A DNA stretch of 34,201 nucleotides from Funneliformis mosseae (GCA_910592005.1 CAJVPP010000381.1:1-34201), one strand, 5' to 3'; numbered from the stretch's first letter, positions 22,160 to 34,029 are shown. Made by a program: numbers and translations. Notes: generated from the letters alone by a model not told the origin.

Positions 22160-23647
22160 CTTTAGACAATATCACTCAAAAACCCGAAAGGTATTTTTAT
22201 TATTCGTGTCGGGTTAGTCGGGTTAGTCCAACTTATTTTTTTTTTTTTTTTTTAATTTAAATAAACCAAACATCATGACGTAAGTCGTGACGATTATATT
22301 TCTGCCAAAAAAGGAAATGACGCGGGTTGACACGTTCTGTATAAATATTAATTTAAAGCAATGGATTAAAAGGTAAGGATTTGCAATATTCCCCGGGATC
22401 CTTTCCAAGATCCCTTCCAGGGCCTTACCGTAAATAGAAAAGGGCATGAGTGACGAGGGATGGGGGGTTCCCTTCGCGCATCATCATAATTTACAAGAAT
22501 CTGCGTTTTTGAATTCCTTAAAGAAAAATCATTCATGGTAAAGCATAATCAAATTTTTTTATTTTATATTATTTTTTCCTTTTGGTCTTTTTTTTTTTTT
22601 TTTTTTTTTTTTTTTCCCGCCATATTTTTAATCATTCTATTAATGGTTGAAAAAAATATCAAACATGAACATGCAGATTAATAAGAACCAGGTATGGATA
22701 AAATTCGGCAGCTGTAGAATATTTATAGTTATTTACAGGAAAATCTCGTGATTCAATTTCAGAGGGCATAACTCTTTATTACCTTATCTTTATTCAACAC
22801 ATATCTTTTCCCCGCGGCTCTTATCGGAAATAGCAATAAATAATCTCTAATAAAAAAAAAAATGCTTTTAACTTGAATTATCTGTCGAAGATTATCAATG
22901 TTCTATTACATCTTTCTAACGATTGGGAATGCTTATACAAGTTTACCATCCTGATTCCTGTGTGTTACATAACTTTTTTTTTTTGATGATCACGGGTGAA
23001 CAATGTTCTTTGTGCTGCGGTGCCGTTATAAGTGAAATAAAGTGAAGTAACCACAAGGGAAATATCACCAGACACCGAACATAATAATAATATAAATGTT
23101 TTTTTTAATTATGGTAAGATGGTAAAGAATGTACATCATCATAGAAAAAAAAAAATGTTGCTAAGCCAACATTATTATGTGATAGTAATCCCCAAATTTG
23201 AGATGACGTTTGGTAGTTTGTTTAACCTCGATAATATCGCATAGGTATTACATAAATAATTTCTTGTGATTAATGGTCAGCCTCCCTTTTCGTAAGCTGT
23301 TTGGGTGTTTAAAAAAAAGTCCCAAAAAAAAAAATTATACAAACTACCAAAAAAGCCCAAGACGCAAAACCAAAACCGCTTGTAGAGCCACTCAAAGATC
23401 ACCCGCCTTTTAACTATTCAGCAAAAAATATAAAAACTAATAAATCACTTGCTTCGACTTTCCGTTAATTGTAAGCGGTCTTAATCTTTTACCTTTTAAA
23501 TAATGTTACTATTAGTTTCTATTAGTATCATTTCTTCAAACCTTTCAGGCTTAAATAATGGAAATCTTTTTTTTTCTATAAAGTCCTAGCAAATCACCAA
23601 ATTTACCTAGCACATAACAGGACGTCATACTAAACTTAACGGCAATT
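22160..23647. promoter_or_regulatory. Divergent intergenic region
   Basis: Nearly 1.5 kb between divergent genes. It has poly-T runs near 22235-22252 and at 22588-22615 (28 T), several poly-A runs, and no recognisable gene. A 28-codon open frame (23503-23589) lies just upstream of the Nst1-like start. A plausible 5'UTR intron (donor GTAAGC at 23471, acceptor CTTTCAG ending 23548) would remove its start codon. Confidence 0.45.
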
Positions 23648-26600
23648 ATGATGGCGACCTCACATGCTTTTCCGCCTGAAGAAAGTTTTCCCCATCCAAC
23701 ACCAACAAATTTTCAATCACAACAAAATACAAAACAGGCCGTAATTTATAACAAGTCGGGTACAAAGTGTATGAATATCGTGAAGGAGCCTGGAATGTCT
23801 CTGTCTCCGACTTCACCGTCTACAAGGGAACAGAATGATTCCTCTCCCTCTCATAACCTTCAGAATAATAACGGTACAGCTAAAAAGAAAAAGAAAAGGA
23901 AGAGTAAGAGAAAACCTCCTGCAGACCATGTAGAAGAACCTGATATTCAAGCGAATGGCTCACATAATAATCATATAAAGGCTCATCAAGTAAATTATAA
24001 CAGTGACGATGGTGAAGATGTAGTGGACGTTGAATTAGAAGATGAAGATGATTACGATTCTGAAGATGGGTATGATCCGGAAGACCCCGAAATACCTTTT
24101 CCACGAAAGGATTCTATCGCAAATCTTGATGGTGATAATCATCATGTTACTAATACTGCTTCAAAGAAAAAGAAAAAGAAGAAGAAGAATAAGAATGGTC
24201 TCAATATTAATCAAATTTCAGATATTCACCACAATCATCCTCATCATAATCATAGTCACAAATCCCGTAAAGACGGTATCTGGAATACCAATAATAACGA
24301 AGAGCGACAACGAATAAGAGAATTCTGGTTACAGTTGGGTGAAGAGGAAAGGAGAAGTTTAGTAAAAGTTGAAAAGGAAGCTGTGCTAAAAAAAATGAAA
24401 GAACAACAAAAGCATTCATGTTCTTGTTCTGTATGTGGCAAAAAGAGGTTAGCACCTTTGAACTTTATTTTATTATTATTATTATTTTTTTTTTTTTTTT
24501 TTTTTTTTTTACTCTTCAAGTATTATTAGTATCAATTATTGCCTCTCGATTTGATAATTGCTTATAAAAAAAAGCATTCAACGATGTAAAAGATTCAAAA
24601 TTCAGTGGAAATTTTGATCTACTACGTGGTAATTACATTGAGCATGTTACAACTTGGCATTAGCTTTCTATTCGGTTAATATAAATATTATATATATATA
24701 TTATGCATATATGTATATATTATTTATTCATTTAATAAACAAATAGATAAATAATATATTTGTACCTATTATTAAAAACTATTATAAAAATATTTGGAAT
24801 GTAATATAGGACCGCTATTGAAGAAGAGCTGGAAACACTTTATGATGCTTATTATGAAGAACTAGAATCTTATGCGAACCAACAACAGCAATTCGGCCCC
24901 TCAAATATCGAATATCGAAATGATTCTGCAGAGTATGATGATGAGGACGATGATGAGGAATACGATGAGGATGATGAGGATGATGATGAAGACTATGAAG
25001 GCAGTGAGAATGGAAGCGATACACGGAGGGAAATCTTTAATTTTGGTAATAGTTTGACCGTAAAAGGTGCGTGATGATTACCTAGCGGGGTTAGAAAGCC
25101 TTCTTGATGATCGAAAGTTATTTAGTTTATAAAATATCAATTTCAATAGAATATAAATACTAATGTGTATATACTGACTCAGGAGGCATTTTGACCGTAG
25201 CAGACGATCTTTTAAAAAACGACGGTAAAAAGTTTCTTGAAATGATGGAACGACTTGCTGAACGAAGGATGCAACGAGAGGATGAAGCAGCAATGGAACA
25301 ACGTGATTATGAAGAATATGATGATGACGATGATGAGGAATACGAAGATGATGCTGAAGAAGTACAATGAATTTTACTCTCAATTATTACTATTTACGAA
25401 TAGAAGTACATCTATACTAATAAAATTTTTGTTATAGGATAATCAGACAGATGAGCAACGTATGGAAGAAGGTCGACGGATGTTCCAGATATTTGCGGCA
25501 CGAATGTTTGAGCAGCGGGTGTTAAATGCATATCGAGAGAAAGTTCGTAGTAAAAATTTTAAAAGGACTTTTCAAAATACATCTTTTAATTATTATAAAA
25601 ATTTTAATTTACACAGGTTGCTCAAGAACGGCAACAAAAGTTATTAGAGGAATTAGAGGAAGAAAATCGACTAAAAGAAGAACGTGAGCTAAAAAAGTTA
25701 AAAGAGAAGGAGAAAAAGAAGGCTAAAAATAGGTTTGAAATAAAAGTATTTGTCCCCCCTAGTAAAATTTATACTTATCTAATTTTTTTTTGCTTTAGGG
25801 CATTGAAACTACAAAAAGAGGAGGAACGTGCAAGAAAAGAGGCCGAAAGACTAGCTGAAGAGAAAGCATTACGTGCAGAACGTGATAGAAAATTAGAGGA
25901 AGAACGTAAAAAGCGTGAGGAAGAACGCCTAAAAAAGGAGGCAGATAGGAGGGCAAGGGAAGAAGAACGACAAAGGAAAGAAGAGGAGAAAAGGCGAAAA
26001 GCAAAAGAAGATAAAGAGAGAGAAGAGCGCAGGAAAAAAGAACAAGAAGCTAAAGAGCGTAAGGAAAGAGAAAGAGAAGAAAAAGAGCGTAAGGAGCGGG
26101 AAGAAAAGTTTCGAAAAGAAAAAGAAGAACGTAGACAGCGTGAAGAACGAGAGCGTAAACAACGTGAATTAAAGGAGAAAGAGCGCAAAGAAAAAGAGGA
26201 ACAAGAACGCAAGGATCGTGAAAAGAAAGAGCGTGAAGCAAAGGAGCGAGAGCGAAAAGAGAAGGAGGAACAGGAGCGTAAAGATCGTGAAGAGAAAGAC
26301 CGAAAAGAGAGAGAAGAAAAACAAAGGGCTGCTAGTGTTCCTCCAGTAAGGCAGCAGCATCATGAACGAAAGCGGACAATTACACCAATTGGTCAACCTT
26401 CTGCTCAGACACCACCACCACCAACGATAAGTACAACGGTAGTACATAATAAATCTAGTTCAATGCCAAATGGAATTAATTGGATGAATTATTCATCACA
26501 TGAACACCATCCACCTCTTCCCCCACAACATCCTATAAACCCACAGCATGTTATAAATTCTCATTTACCACCTCATCCACCACCACCCACACCACATCCT

Positions 26601-27907
26601 TTATTTAGTCCTGGCGGGCCACAATCACAATTTGGAGGACAACCCGTTGGAATTATGAATGGTCCCACAGGAATGACAAATGAAGTTGTTAATGATGTTT
26701 TTACGAACAATAAGAAAATAATAAATCCACCACCACAAGGAACGAACACTTTACAGGGAATAAATCCTACATCATCCTTATTTGCATCTGGTTTGGGTCC
26801 AATTGGTATGAATGTTCATCCACATCATGGAGGGCCACCAGTACCAATGCACGCTCATCATCAAGTTATGAGACAAATACCACCTCCTAGAGGTTTTAAT
26901 CCGATCGCACCAACACCACATTTAGCCGGTCCTTCAGGAGTACCGCCATCAGTGGCTTCTACAAATTTATCATTGCTTAATGAAAATACTGTAATGAGTG
27001 GAAGTGGGAATATTGGCACGGGAGTATCAGGAAATCCACAAACTGGTGCATTTGGTGGGTTGCCTATAGGTGGAGGACAAGGTTCATTAGGACCACAGAC
27101 ATTTAATTTAGGGACACAAGTCGTTAGCCAACCACCAGTATCTCACATGGTATCTAATGTTCCTCAAAGCACACCATTAGCTCCTATCGGGCATCGTCGT
27201 ATGTCTCAGCATCCAGAAGATTCACATGTAAAGACCATACATAGACCCCAACCGATACAACGTCCAAGAAGAAATTCTGGTACAGGACAATCACTGGATG
27301 CTCATACGAACACAAGATCTCCGCCACCAGGTTTTGGTAATATGGTCGGATCCAATGCTTTGCTTGGTGAAGACCAACCTCATCCAATGGTAAATAGGAG
27401 ACAGAGTTTAGCTCTTGTTGAAAGTTCATATTTTTCTAATTCGTTATTTTCTACAGCAATGCCCGGAGGTTAGGAAATAATTTTTTAAGTTATATTGTTT
27501 CTTTTTATTTTGGATTTCCTTATTGAAGGGATTCTTTGTAGTTATTTAAGAGTCCGTCAATAAATAAATAAATAAATTCGTTAAAAACAATTTTTGTAGA
27601 GTCAAATCCACCGCAATCATCACCGAATCAACAACAGCAACAACACGGGACAACTCGTTTATCACACCGATCTGTTGCAAGTGAGAATGAATGGCCTCCA
27701 ATACGTGGAAGACAAAATGTAACAGATAATCACGTAGGAGAATCATTACCAATGAATGGTGGTAATAATAATGTTGGTAGTAATAATATAGGGACGAACG
27801 ACATATGGGGATCAAATTATGTTGGTGGACAGTCGTTGTGGTATTCGGAAGGTAATAACCCTGCAAATCGTAGGGCAGTGGGTTCAAGAGACTTTAGTAT
27901 ACCATAA
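23648..27907 (+). CDS. NST1: Nst1-like protein (fungal stress-response protein family)
   Basis: Seven inferred exons: 23648-24447, 24810-25066, 25183-25361, 25438-25542, 25617-25732, 25799-27468 and 27600-27907, giving about 1144 residues. Yeast Nst1, linked to salt tolerance and mRNA-granule biology, is 1240 residues. Order: a Lys/Arg cluster ([11 protein letters not shown]), an acidic stretch, then the family core [20 protein letters not shown]...[10 protein letters not shown] joined across intron 1 to [19 protein letters not shown] (about residues 218-286). Two Asp/Glu runs follow. A highly charged Lys/Glu/Arg coiled coil spans about 450-660. The tail is Pro/His/Gly/Gln-rich with no folded domain visible. 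The second in-frame ATG is adjacent (23651). The charged repeats make similarity searches misleading, so the call rests on the core. The molecular role is not established from sequence. Confidence 0.85.
24448..24809 (+). other. Long intron 1 of the Nst1-like gene
   Basis: At 362 bases this is the longest intron in the window. It contains a 26-base poly-T run (24485-24510) close to the donor and a TA-rich block (24681-24765). The donor is GTTAGC. The acceptor AATATAG ends at 24809. No coding sequence or RNA gene is seen inside. Confidence 0.7.
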
Positions 27908-27924
27908 TAACAAAAAGAAAATTA

Positions 27925-27969
<45 letters not shown>

Positions 27970-28603
27970 AAAATTGCAAAACTCTGATACCACATATATT
28001 ATTAGTGCAAGATTTCTTGTAATCATACAAATACTATATATACACATATTACTATTACTTACATTATATTTTTAGTATTCTTTTTTGACGTAAATTTAAG
28101 AATGTTTATTTATATATATTTTCTTTGGCAAAAAAAAGGTTGTGTGATATCTTAAGAAAAAAAAAAAATTACCAATATTATTATTCTTTATTATAATTTA
28201 CTTTTCAATTAGCATTTTTGGAAAACTCATTTGCCACTTGAAAGAAAGAAAAAAAAAAAATCTTTTTTTTCATTGTGTAATAAATAATAAATCTGTTAAA
28301 TTACTAAATTCAAAGTATATCATTCGTATTATTTAAATATTATATTTACACGCGTTTTTAATATAGTAACTAAATTGTAAAACGAAGTTTTACACAAAAA
28401 AAAATAATCATGTGACAAAAATTCTATATAATTAATAAAAAGCCAAATATATATTTCATAAATAAACAAAAAAAAAAACACAAATATACATTTCATACAA
28501 TAAAAAAGCGCAAGAAAATAAAATAAACTAAATAATTTGTTTAAGAAAAATAATATAATCAAAATTGATAATAAAAATAGTATACTAAAGATAAAACAAA
28601 ACA
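27908..28603. other. Convergent 3' region with (TA)n microsatellite
   Basis: A pure AT dinucleotide run of about 19 units (27928-27965) begins 21 bases after the Nst1-like stop codon. The rest is AT-rich with several poly-A/poly-T runs. A 91-codon minus-strand open stretch (28329-28604) abuts the F-box stop and is Phe/Leu/Ile-only low complexity. I do not regard it as a gene. No other feature is seen. Confidence 0.6.
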
Positions 28604-30142
28604 TTAAATATCAATACAATAAAGCCTTGAAGCATAAATTATCCGGCAATCAACCAATTCCAATTCAGCTTTTGTGATGACATCAGGAGTTACCAAGGGA
28701 CAATTGGAAACATCAAGATGTTTAAGATTACCAGCCAAAAATTTGCAAATTGATTTTATACAATTATCGTTAACATTACGACAATACCTTAAGAATAATT
28801 TACTTAACTTACGACAATCCCTCACCAATTCTATTACGGAATTTTCACTAACACCCCATTCACGCAAATCAAGCATAGTTATTGAATGACTAATATTGGA
28901 TCTAATGCTTTCCATTAATTCATCAAGTAAACAATCTTCGTTATTTATTTCAACTCCACCCAGGACTAGTACCTGCATTCCTTTACATGATTTTACAAGA
29001 TCCATGATGGATTTAATCTCTACACGAATCACGTCTAATCTGAATTCAACAAGATTTGGACAATGTGTCGCAAGAGCTTTGATGCCTTTTTCAACAGAAT
29101 CAGCAGCACCACAAGGTAACATGATCATCTTCCTAAGGTTTTGTTTGCAATGCGAGGCGAGTGCAATAATAGCTTCCTCAGACACTTTGGTCTCTGAGAG
29201 ATTAACTTCGGTTAACATCTTTCCAAATTCCACAACGTTAAATGTCTTGTCTTCAACACTATGACAATCACTAATGTCCAAAGATCTTAATTTTTGAAAC
29301 TTAAGACCGTCCAATGCATGATCAATTTGAAGACCATTGATGCGAAGATCGGTAATTTTAGCAATAACAGAAGGTGATAATCCCGCTAACAATAATTTTG
29401 GAGATGCAGTGATCTTGATGCAAAGTTCATCGAGACAACCTTTTTGTTTTTCCACAAGATTCGACAAAAGTATTGGAGTACAATTACGTACAACTAGTTT
29501 AAAAACGCGAAGTCTCTTACAATTCTCAATAATAAACCTCAGAGTATCATCTGTATTTTCATATTGTAAAAGATCTAGATGTGCAACATTAGGAAAGCGT
29601 CGGATCATTGGAGAAAAAATATCACACGTCGTTTGCCAGCAAGTTTCTAAGGAATCAATAGAAGTACAACGATCGTTAAATGCCTTTGATAAAGCCAAAA
29701 AAGCTTCCTGAATCATACGAGATCTTTCAACATTTGAAGTTGTAGCTGTTGCAACCATTGCTTCAAGAAATCGATACATTGTAGGAACACTAATATGGCG
29801 TGTAAAAGAAATGTAATCAAGTGATGTCTTGGCTGTGATTAATATATAATTTTCTTTCAAAGAGGAGAATTCTACCGACAAATCATTTTCCAAACAACTT
29901 AAGTATGTTCCAATTAATAAAGCACCTTTTGGATTAATTTCTCTTTTGACAAGTTCACCTTCTTCCTCTTCAATAGAAAAATATTTCCAAGGATTTTTAT
30001 AAAGAAGTGGAGCAGAAAGTCGCGCAAATAAACGGTTAGTACGTATACAGTTGTTAAGAGCTTTAGAGTCTTGGGTCAAATGAGAGATTATTTCGTGAAT
30101 ACACTCTGTAGGGAGTGCTTTTTCAAGTGATTTAGTTGACAT
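28604..30142 (-). CDS. F-box/leucine-rich-repeat protein
   Basis: Single exon, 512 codons. Residues about 8-52 (LPTECIHEIISHLTQDSKALNNCIRTNRLFARLSAPLLYKNPW) form an F-box-like helix set, the part that in this family binds Skp1 in SCF ubiquitin ligases. From about residue 180 onward there are irregular LRRs of the AMN1/Fbxl type, such as LRSLDISDCHSVEDKTF, LTEVNLSETKVSEEAI, LSKLFLRYCRNVNDNCI and LKHLDVSNCPLVTPDVI. These would select the substrate, which cannot be predicted. The start is the first Met. Such genes occur as large lineage-specific families in mycorrhizal fungi, and this could be one member. Its 5' end is 250 bases from the stop of the next gene, which runs in the same direction. 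Confidence 0.88.
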   Translation of the reverse strand: MSTKSLEKALPTECIHEIISHLTQDSKALNNCIRTNRLFARLSAPLLYKNPWKYFSIEEEEGELVKREINPKGALLIGTYLSCLENDLSVEFSSLKENYILITAKTSLDYISFTRHISVPTMYRFLEAMVATATTSNVERSRMIQEAFLALSKAFNDRCTSIDSLETCWQTTCDIFSPMIRRFPNVAHLDLLQYENTDDTLRFIIENCKRLRVFKLVVRNCTPILLSNLVEKQKGCLDELCIKITASPKLLLAGLSPSVIAKITDLRINGLQIDHALDGLKFQKLRSLDISDCHSVEDKTFNVVEFGKMLTEVNLSETKVSEEAIIALASHCKQNLRKMIMLPCGAADSVEKGIKALATHCPNLVEFRLDVIRVEIKSIMDLVKSCKGMQVLVLGGVEINNEDCLLDELMESIRSNISHSITMLDLREWGVSENSVIELVRDCRKLSKLFLRYCRNVNDNCIKSICKFLAGNLKHLDVSNCPLVTPDVITKAELELVDCRIIYASRLYCIDI

Positions 30143-30391
30143 TTGTTTTGTAATTCTTAATTAGAAGAGGTTTTTACAGTGAGAAAAAAATAACTCGTGG
30201 CCCGAGACTCGTGGTTTGTGACTGGAGTTGATCAAGTTATCTATTTATGAATATTTGCAAAATTTATATAAAAACCAACCTCCCCCATATGACGTGACCA
30301 GTGTTACAAGTTACATCAACAGTTTGTAACACTTTTAATACATTTTGATGTTCTAACGAGTGATTTAGTTATTTTATTATTTTACGAGTAC
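30143..30391 (-). promoter_or_regulatory. F-box gene upstream interval
   Basis: A 249-base tandem intergenic interval. ACGTGACCA at 30292-30300 is shared exactly with 9368-9376 upstream of the first PPR gene. Here the core is TGACGTGACC rather than CACGTG. The interval also holds the 3' end of the upstream PPR-like gene transcript. Confidence 0.35.
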
Positions 30392-31564
30392 TTACTGTTT
30401 TCCTGCATTAAAAACAGGAATCAATCCGTATTCGTATGCTTCATCCTCACCAAGTTGAACTTTGATATTTTGTATACTTGCAAGAATTTCTTTGGCTTTA
30501 TCATCGAGTTCTACTCCTGTTAGTTCCATGTCAACCAAAACTCTTCTCGCTGCATTAAGGTCATTTTGTTTCACGAATGCTTCCAAGATTAATGAATAAT
30601 AATTTGAATAAATATTTGGTGAACTCAACACTCGTTTTCGATAAGAAGAAAGGAATTGCCACGCTACTTGAGGATGTTTATTCATGGCAAGAGGTTGAAT
30701 TACATAATCTAAAAATTCTCTTTGGAAAGGTCGGATTCCTTCGTTCTCCATTGTATGAAGTGTTTTGATTGCCTTGTCTAATAGATTCATTTTACAGAGA
30801 AACCCGATATATCTTACATATGAATAACTATTTGGTTTAAAGTCTATTATTGAATTATTTTCTAGATTTAACATTTCTTGCCATAATGATTGTACCCCTT
30901 GAACGTCTTTCCTTGAAATGTAATAATTTAACAACACATGGAATTGATTCTTAGTAAAGAATTGTAACCCTAGATCTTTGATTTCTCTGACATAGTAATC
31001 GGCCGCAGGTGTATTCATTGTTGCTTTGATAAGTGCTACCAATGTAGAGATGGTGGGTAATACTCCATTATTACGCATTTCTTCGTATATCGCTTTAGCT
31101 GTTCCAACGTCATCTTTAATAAAACTTATTATAAATTCCTTATATACTGGTTCATCGGAAATTGCTAATTTTTTAAAATTTTGATATAATTCCCTTAATT
31201 TGTTAATGTCTTTATTTTCTGAAGCTAAATAAACATTTGCTTTTATATTTTTGATTTCTTTGGTTTTAAATATATCGGAAACTGGATTAGGTTCTTCCAA
31301 TATTTTTGACGTTTCCAATATTGAAGATTTAATTAAATTATCGTAAAAGATTTCAGGTTTATGACGATTTGATTTCAAATTTTCACGAAAGGCTTGAGTT
31401 AATCTAAGATAAAGTTCCTTTTCTTCTTTATCAAAAGAAAATTTGGTAGAGAAATTTAAAGTGGAATCTACAGAACTTTTGAGAAATTTATTGCTAAATT
31501 GGAACCGAGAAAATACAAAATTAATTGTTCGAGGAAAAAGAGAAAAAAAAGTTTTTTTTGTCAT
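30392..31564 (-). CDS. PPR-like mitochondrial protein
   Basis: Single exon, 390 codons. The first 45 residues are rich in Phe, Arg, Lys and Ser and lack acidic residues until Asp33, typical of a mitochondrial presequence. Helix-turn-helix repeats of PPR type are seen at about 155-185 (GTAKAIYEEMRNNGVLPTIS), in the middle (LLDKAIKTLHTMENEGIRPF) and near the end (DLNAARRVLVDMELTGVELD). They are more degenerate than in the 699-residue PPR protein. A role in mitochondrial RNA or ribosome biology is likely by family, but the target is unknown. The stop codon TAA is embedded in a perfect donor-like GTAAGTA, so an unseen 3' exon cannot be fully excluded. GCCGGCCAAA lies about 150 bases upstream. Confidence 0.85.
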   Translation of the reverse strand: MTKKTFFSLFPRTINFVFSRFQFSNKFLKSSVDSTLNFSTKFSFDKEEKELYLRLTQAFRENLKSNRHKPEIFYDNLIKSSILETSKILEEPNPVSDIFKTKEIKNIKANVYLASENKDINKLRELYQNFKKLAISDEPVYKEFIISFIKDDVGTAKAIYEEMRNNGVLPTISTLVALIKATMNTPAADYYVREIKDLGLQFFTKNQFHVLLNYYISRKDVQGVQSLWQEMLNLENNSIIDFKPNSYSYVRYIGFLCKMNLLDKAIKTLHTMENEGIRPFQREFLDYVIQPLAMNKHPQVAWQFLSSYRKRVLSSPNIYSNYYSLILEAFVKQNDLNAARRVLVDMELTGVELDDKAKEILASIQNIKVQLGEDEAYEYGLIPVFNAGKQ

Positions 31565-31714
31565 TTTAAGAGATTTTAGAGTTTCCCAGTTAAAGGAAAA
31601 GTCTTTCTATTATATATATTATTATTTATATTTTATTTACAAAATATTAAACCAAATTATTTCCTAAACCGGAAAATAGAAATTAACGTGATGCCGGTCA
31701 GAACTAATATTAAA

Positions 31715-31724
31715 GCCGGCCAAA
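31715..31724. promoter_or_regulatory. GCCGGCCAAA motif upstream of PPR-like gene
   Basis: The decamer is identical to 9388-9397 upstream of the other PPR gene. In both cases it is on the + strand, 140-151 bases before a minus-strand start codon. GC-only cores of six bases are rare in this DNA, so the coincidence is notable, but two sites are few. Confidence 0.35.
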
Positions 31725-32249
31725 CACATTTAAAATTTACAGTATAGCATTTATTTAATTATTATTAAATTATATTATTAAAAATTAATATAATAAGTAA
31801 TAAATAAAATTTTAAATATTAATATTAATATTATTTAAAATTTTTTATTATTCAATCATTAAAAATTATTTTAAATTTAAATAATAAAAATATATCTATT
31901 TTACTTAAAAATAAATCTTTAAAAAAAATTTACAATTTGATCACTTTTTACATTTACCTTTATATATAATAATGTAGTCAGACAATGTCTGACTTAAATG
32001 ATTCAAACTAAAACATTTTAAACATTATCTAATAATCTATGTTTTATTATATTTCAATTAATTAGTTATATTTTAAATATGTCTCATCCAAAATTCTTTC
32101 TATTTAAATATCTGATTATTCTATATAACAAAAGATCAAACTTTAAAAAAAAATTGTTTTTATAATTATGCAACTACTTTTTTTTTAAAAATCATTTTGA
32201 TTAAATTTTAATACAAACTTCTTGATGTCAACATTATTAAATTTATTAA

Positions 32250-32420
32250 ATAATTATATAGCATTTTTTAGTAGAAAGAAAAGATATTACAAAAAATTTT
32301 TTATTTTATAAGCTAAATATTATTTTTAGTAAAATAAATCTGAAATTTAATATTAACTTTAAAAAAATCTTTTAGTAGTTTTTTACTTTTTACTACAAAG
32401 TATTTATATTATTAAAAGTA
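32250..32420. repeat. Dispersed AT-rich repeat, right copy
   Basis: This aligns imperfectly with 2590-2720 in the same orientation, sharing AGTAAAATAAAT followed by the same order of poly-A, poly-T and CTTTTTACTA blocks. It suggests that old copies of one element lie on both sides of the gene island. Confidence 0.45.
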
Positions 32421-34029
32421 AAAAAAGTCTTAATCAAAGTAATCTTAAAATATTGTATTAATGTATTAGAAAAGGATAAAGAAAAAAAATTGTTTTTTAA
32501 ATAAAACAGATTAAATAATATAATATTTAAAAAATGTATCTATTTTTTTCATAACAACAATATTTGAAATAAAAAATATAATTTTTTTTTGATAAAAATA
32601 ATAAATAATAATTAGAAAATAAAAGATTACTTAAAATTTTAAATTTTTAATACTTTATTATATGGTAGTATTTTTTCAAAATTAATACTAATTTTGTAGC
32701 TTTACAAATTAGTGATACTACATTTACTTTTTTTGATTTTTTTAGAAAGTTATTATTCATTTTTTTTATAGACTGTTTAATAATTTTATTATTAAATTAT
32801 TATCAAAAGAAGACAAAAAATGATTTTATATATTATTAATTAAATTAATAGTTTCTTGTGAATAAACTTTATAAACTTTATACTAGATTAATAATTCTAT
32901 AATAAGAGAATTATTTGAGTTTCTTAATCTTTTCTCAAACTTTTTGATTATAAAATCCTTGGTAAAACTATTTAGATAGAGTTATTTTTAAAGAAAATAA
33001 TGCAATAAAAATTACATTGAAAAAAGATCCAGTAAGTATTATACTTATATTTAATAATTAGATGAATATAAAAAATAAACAATTTTTAAATATATTTTTA
33101 ATGATATTAAAAGAAAAACCTTTATATAATAAGTAACAAATATTAGCTTAGAAAAGAAAACACATATTGAAATAATGGAAAAAACAGAAAAAAATATTAA
33201 AGTTTATTAGTCTAGAGTAAAGTGAAAGACTTTCACATACTGACTACATATTATATAAGATATTCTGTTGTTCATCTGTTTAAAATTCGAGTTGATATAT
33301 GATTAGTCTTTTTCATTACATTTGTACTTTGGACTTTACACTATCTGTTATAATAATATTAGGAAACAGTTTTGAAAACTATTGCAAATTCATATGTTAT
33401 AATTAAATAATTAATTATAAATAATATTTATTTTATCTAATATATGCATATTTTTAACAAATTTTTAAATATTAGATAAAAATTAAGAATTTAAATAGAA
33501 AAATAATTTCTTTGTCTTGTTTATACATTAATTCAACCTTTATATATGTAAAATATTTAAAAAATTAAACTGTTTTAAAGTATTAATGAATCATGCAATC
33601 AAACTTGCAATATATTTTTAAAAATACTAATAATAATTTTTTTATAGTAAAATTATGTAATTAGTAAAAAATTAATTATGAAAATCTTATATATTAGCAG
33701 TTTCAGATAAAACTTGTTAGAACAGTTATTATAAAATATATACAAGTATTTTAAAAATTTAAATAACTTTACATATAACCTTATAATATTATAGATAATT
33801 ACAGAATGGTAAAATAAATATTGAATAATTTTTATTTGATGTTTATTTATATTTATTTACTACAATAAATTTGTATAATATATTTAATATTTAGTATTAT
33901 CTTCTTTAGCAGAAATAATTGCATAGATTTGAGAAAGTATTGAATTAATTAGTTTTTGATATATTTCTTTAGGAATCAATTTCAATTCTTTAATAACTAT
34001 TTTTTCTAATTCTTAAATGTTAAATGCTT

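Larger units (their letters stand above)
31565..34020. other. AT-rich gene-free right flank
   Basis: The first 170 bases include GCCGGTCA (31693-31700) and GCCGGCCAAA (31715-31724) and probably contain the PPR promoter. Beyond about 31740 the DNA is as AT-rich as the left flank, with no credible gene. It includes the right copy of the dispersed repeat (32250-32420) and a perfect 7-bp palindrome GTGAAAG-A-CTTTCAC (33222-33236). Confidence 0.55.

Noticed and set aside
22223..22447. 74-codon minus-strand frame ending in a Lys run
   Set aside because: The Lys run is just the complement of a poly-T tract, and no domain is visible.
25775..26447. Several minus-strand frames rich in Ser/Leu/Phe/Arg opposite the Nst1-like coiled coil
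   Set aside because: They mirror the Lys/Glu/Arg repeat on the plus strand, which continues the same protein across consistent splice junctions.
28329..28604. 91-codon minus-strand frame next to the F-box stop
   Set aside because: It is low-complexity Phe/Leu/Ile sequence in a 3' region, with no start context or domain.
28674..29711. Plus-strand frames of 71-124 codons inside the F-box gene
   Set aside because: They overlap the clear LRR-coding frame on the minus strand and have no recognisable domain.
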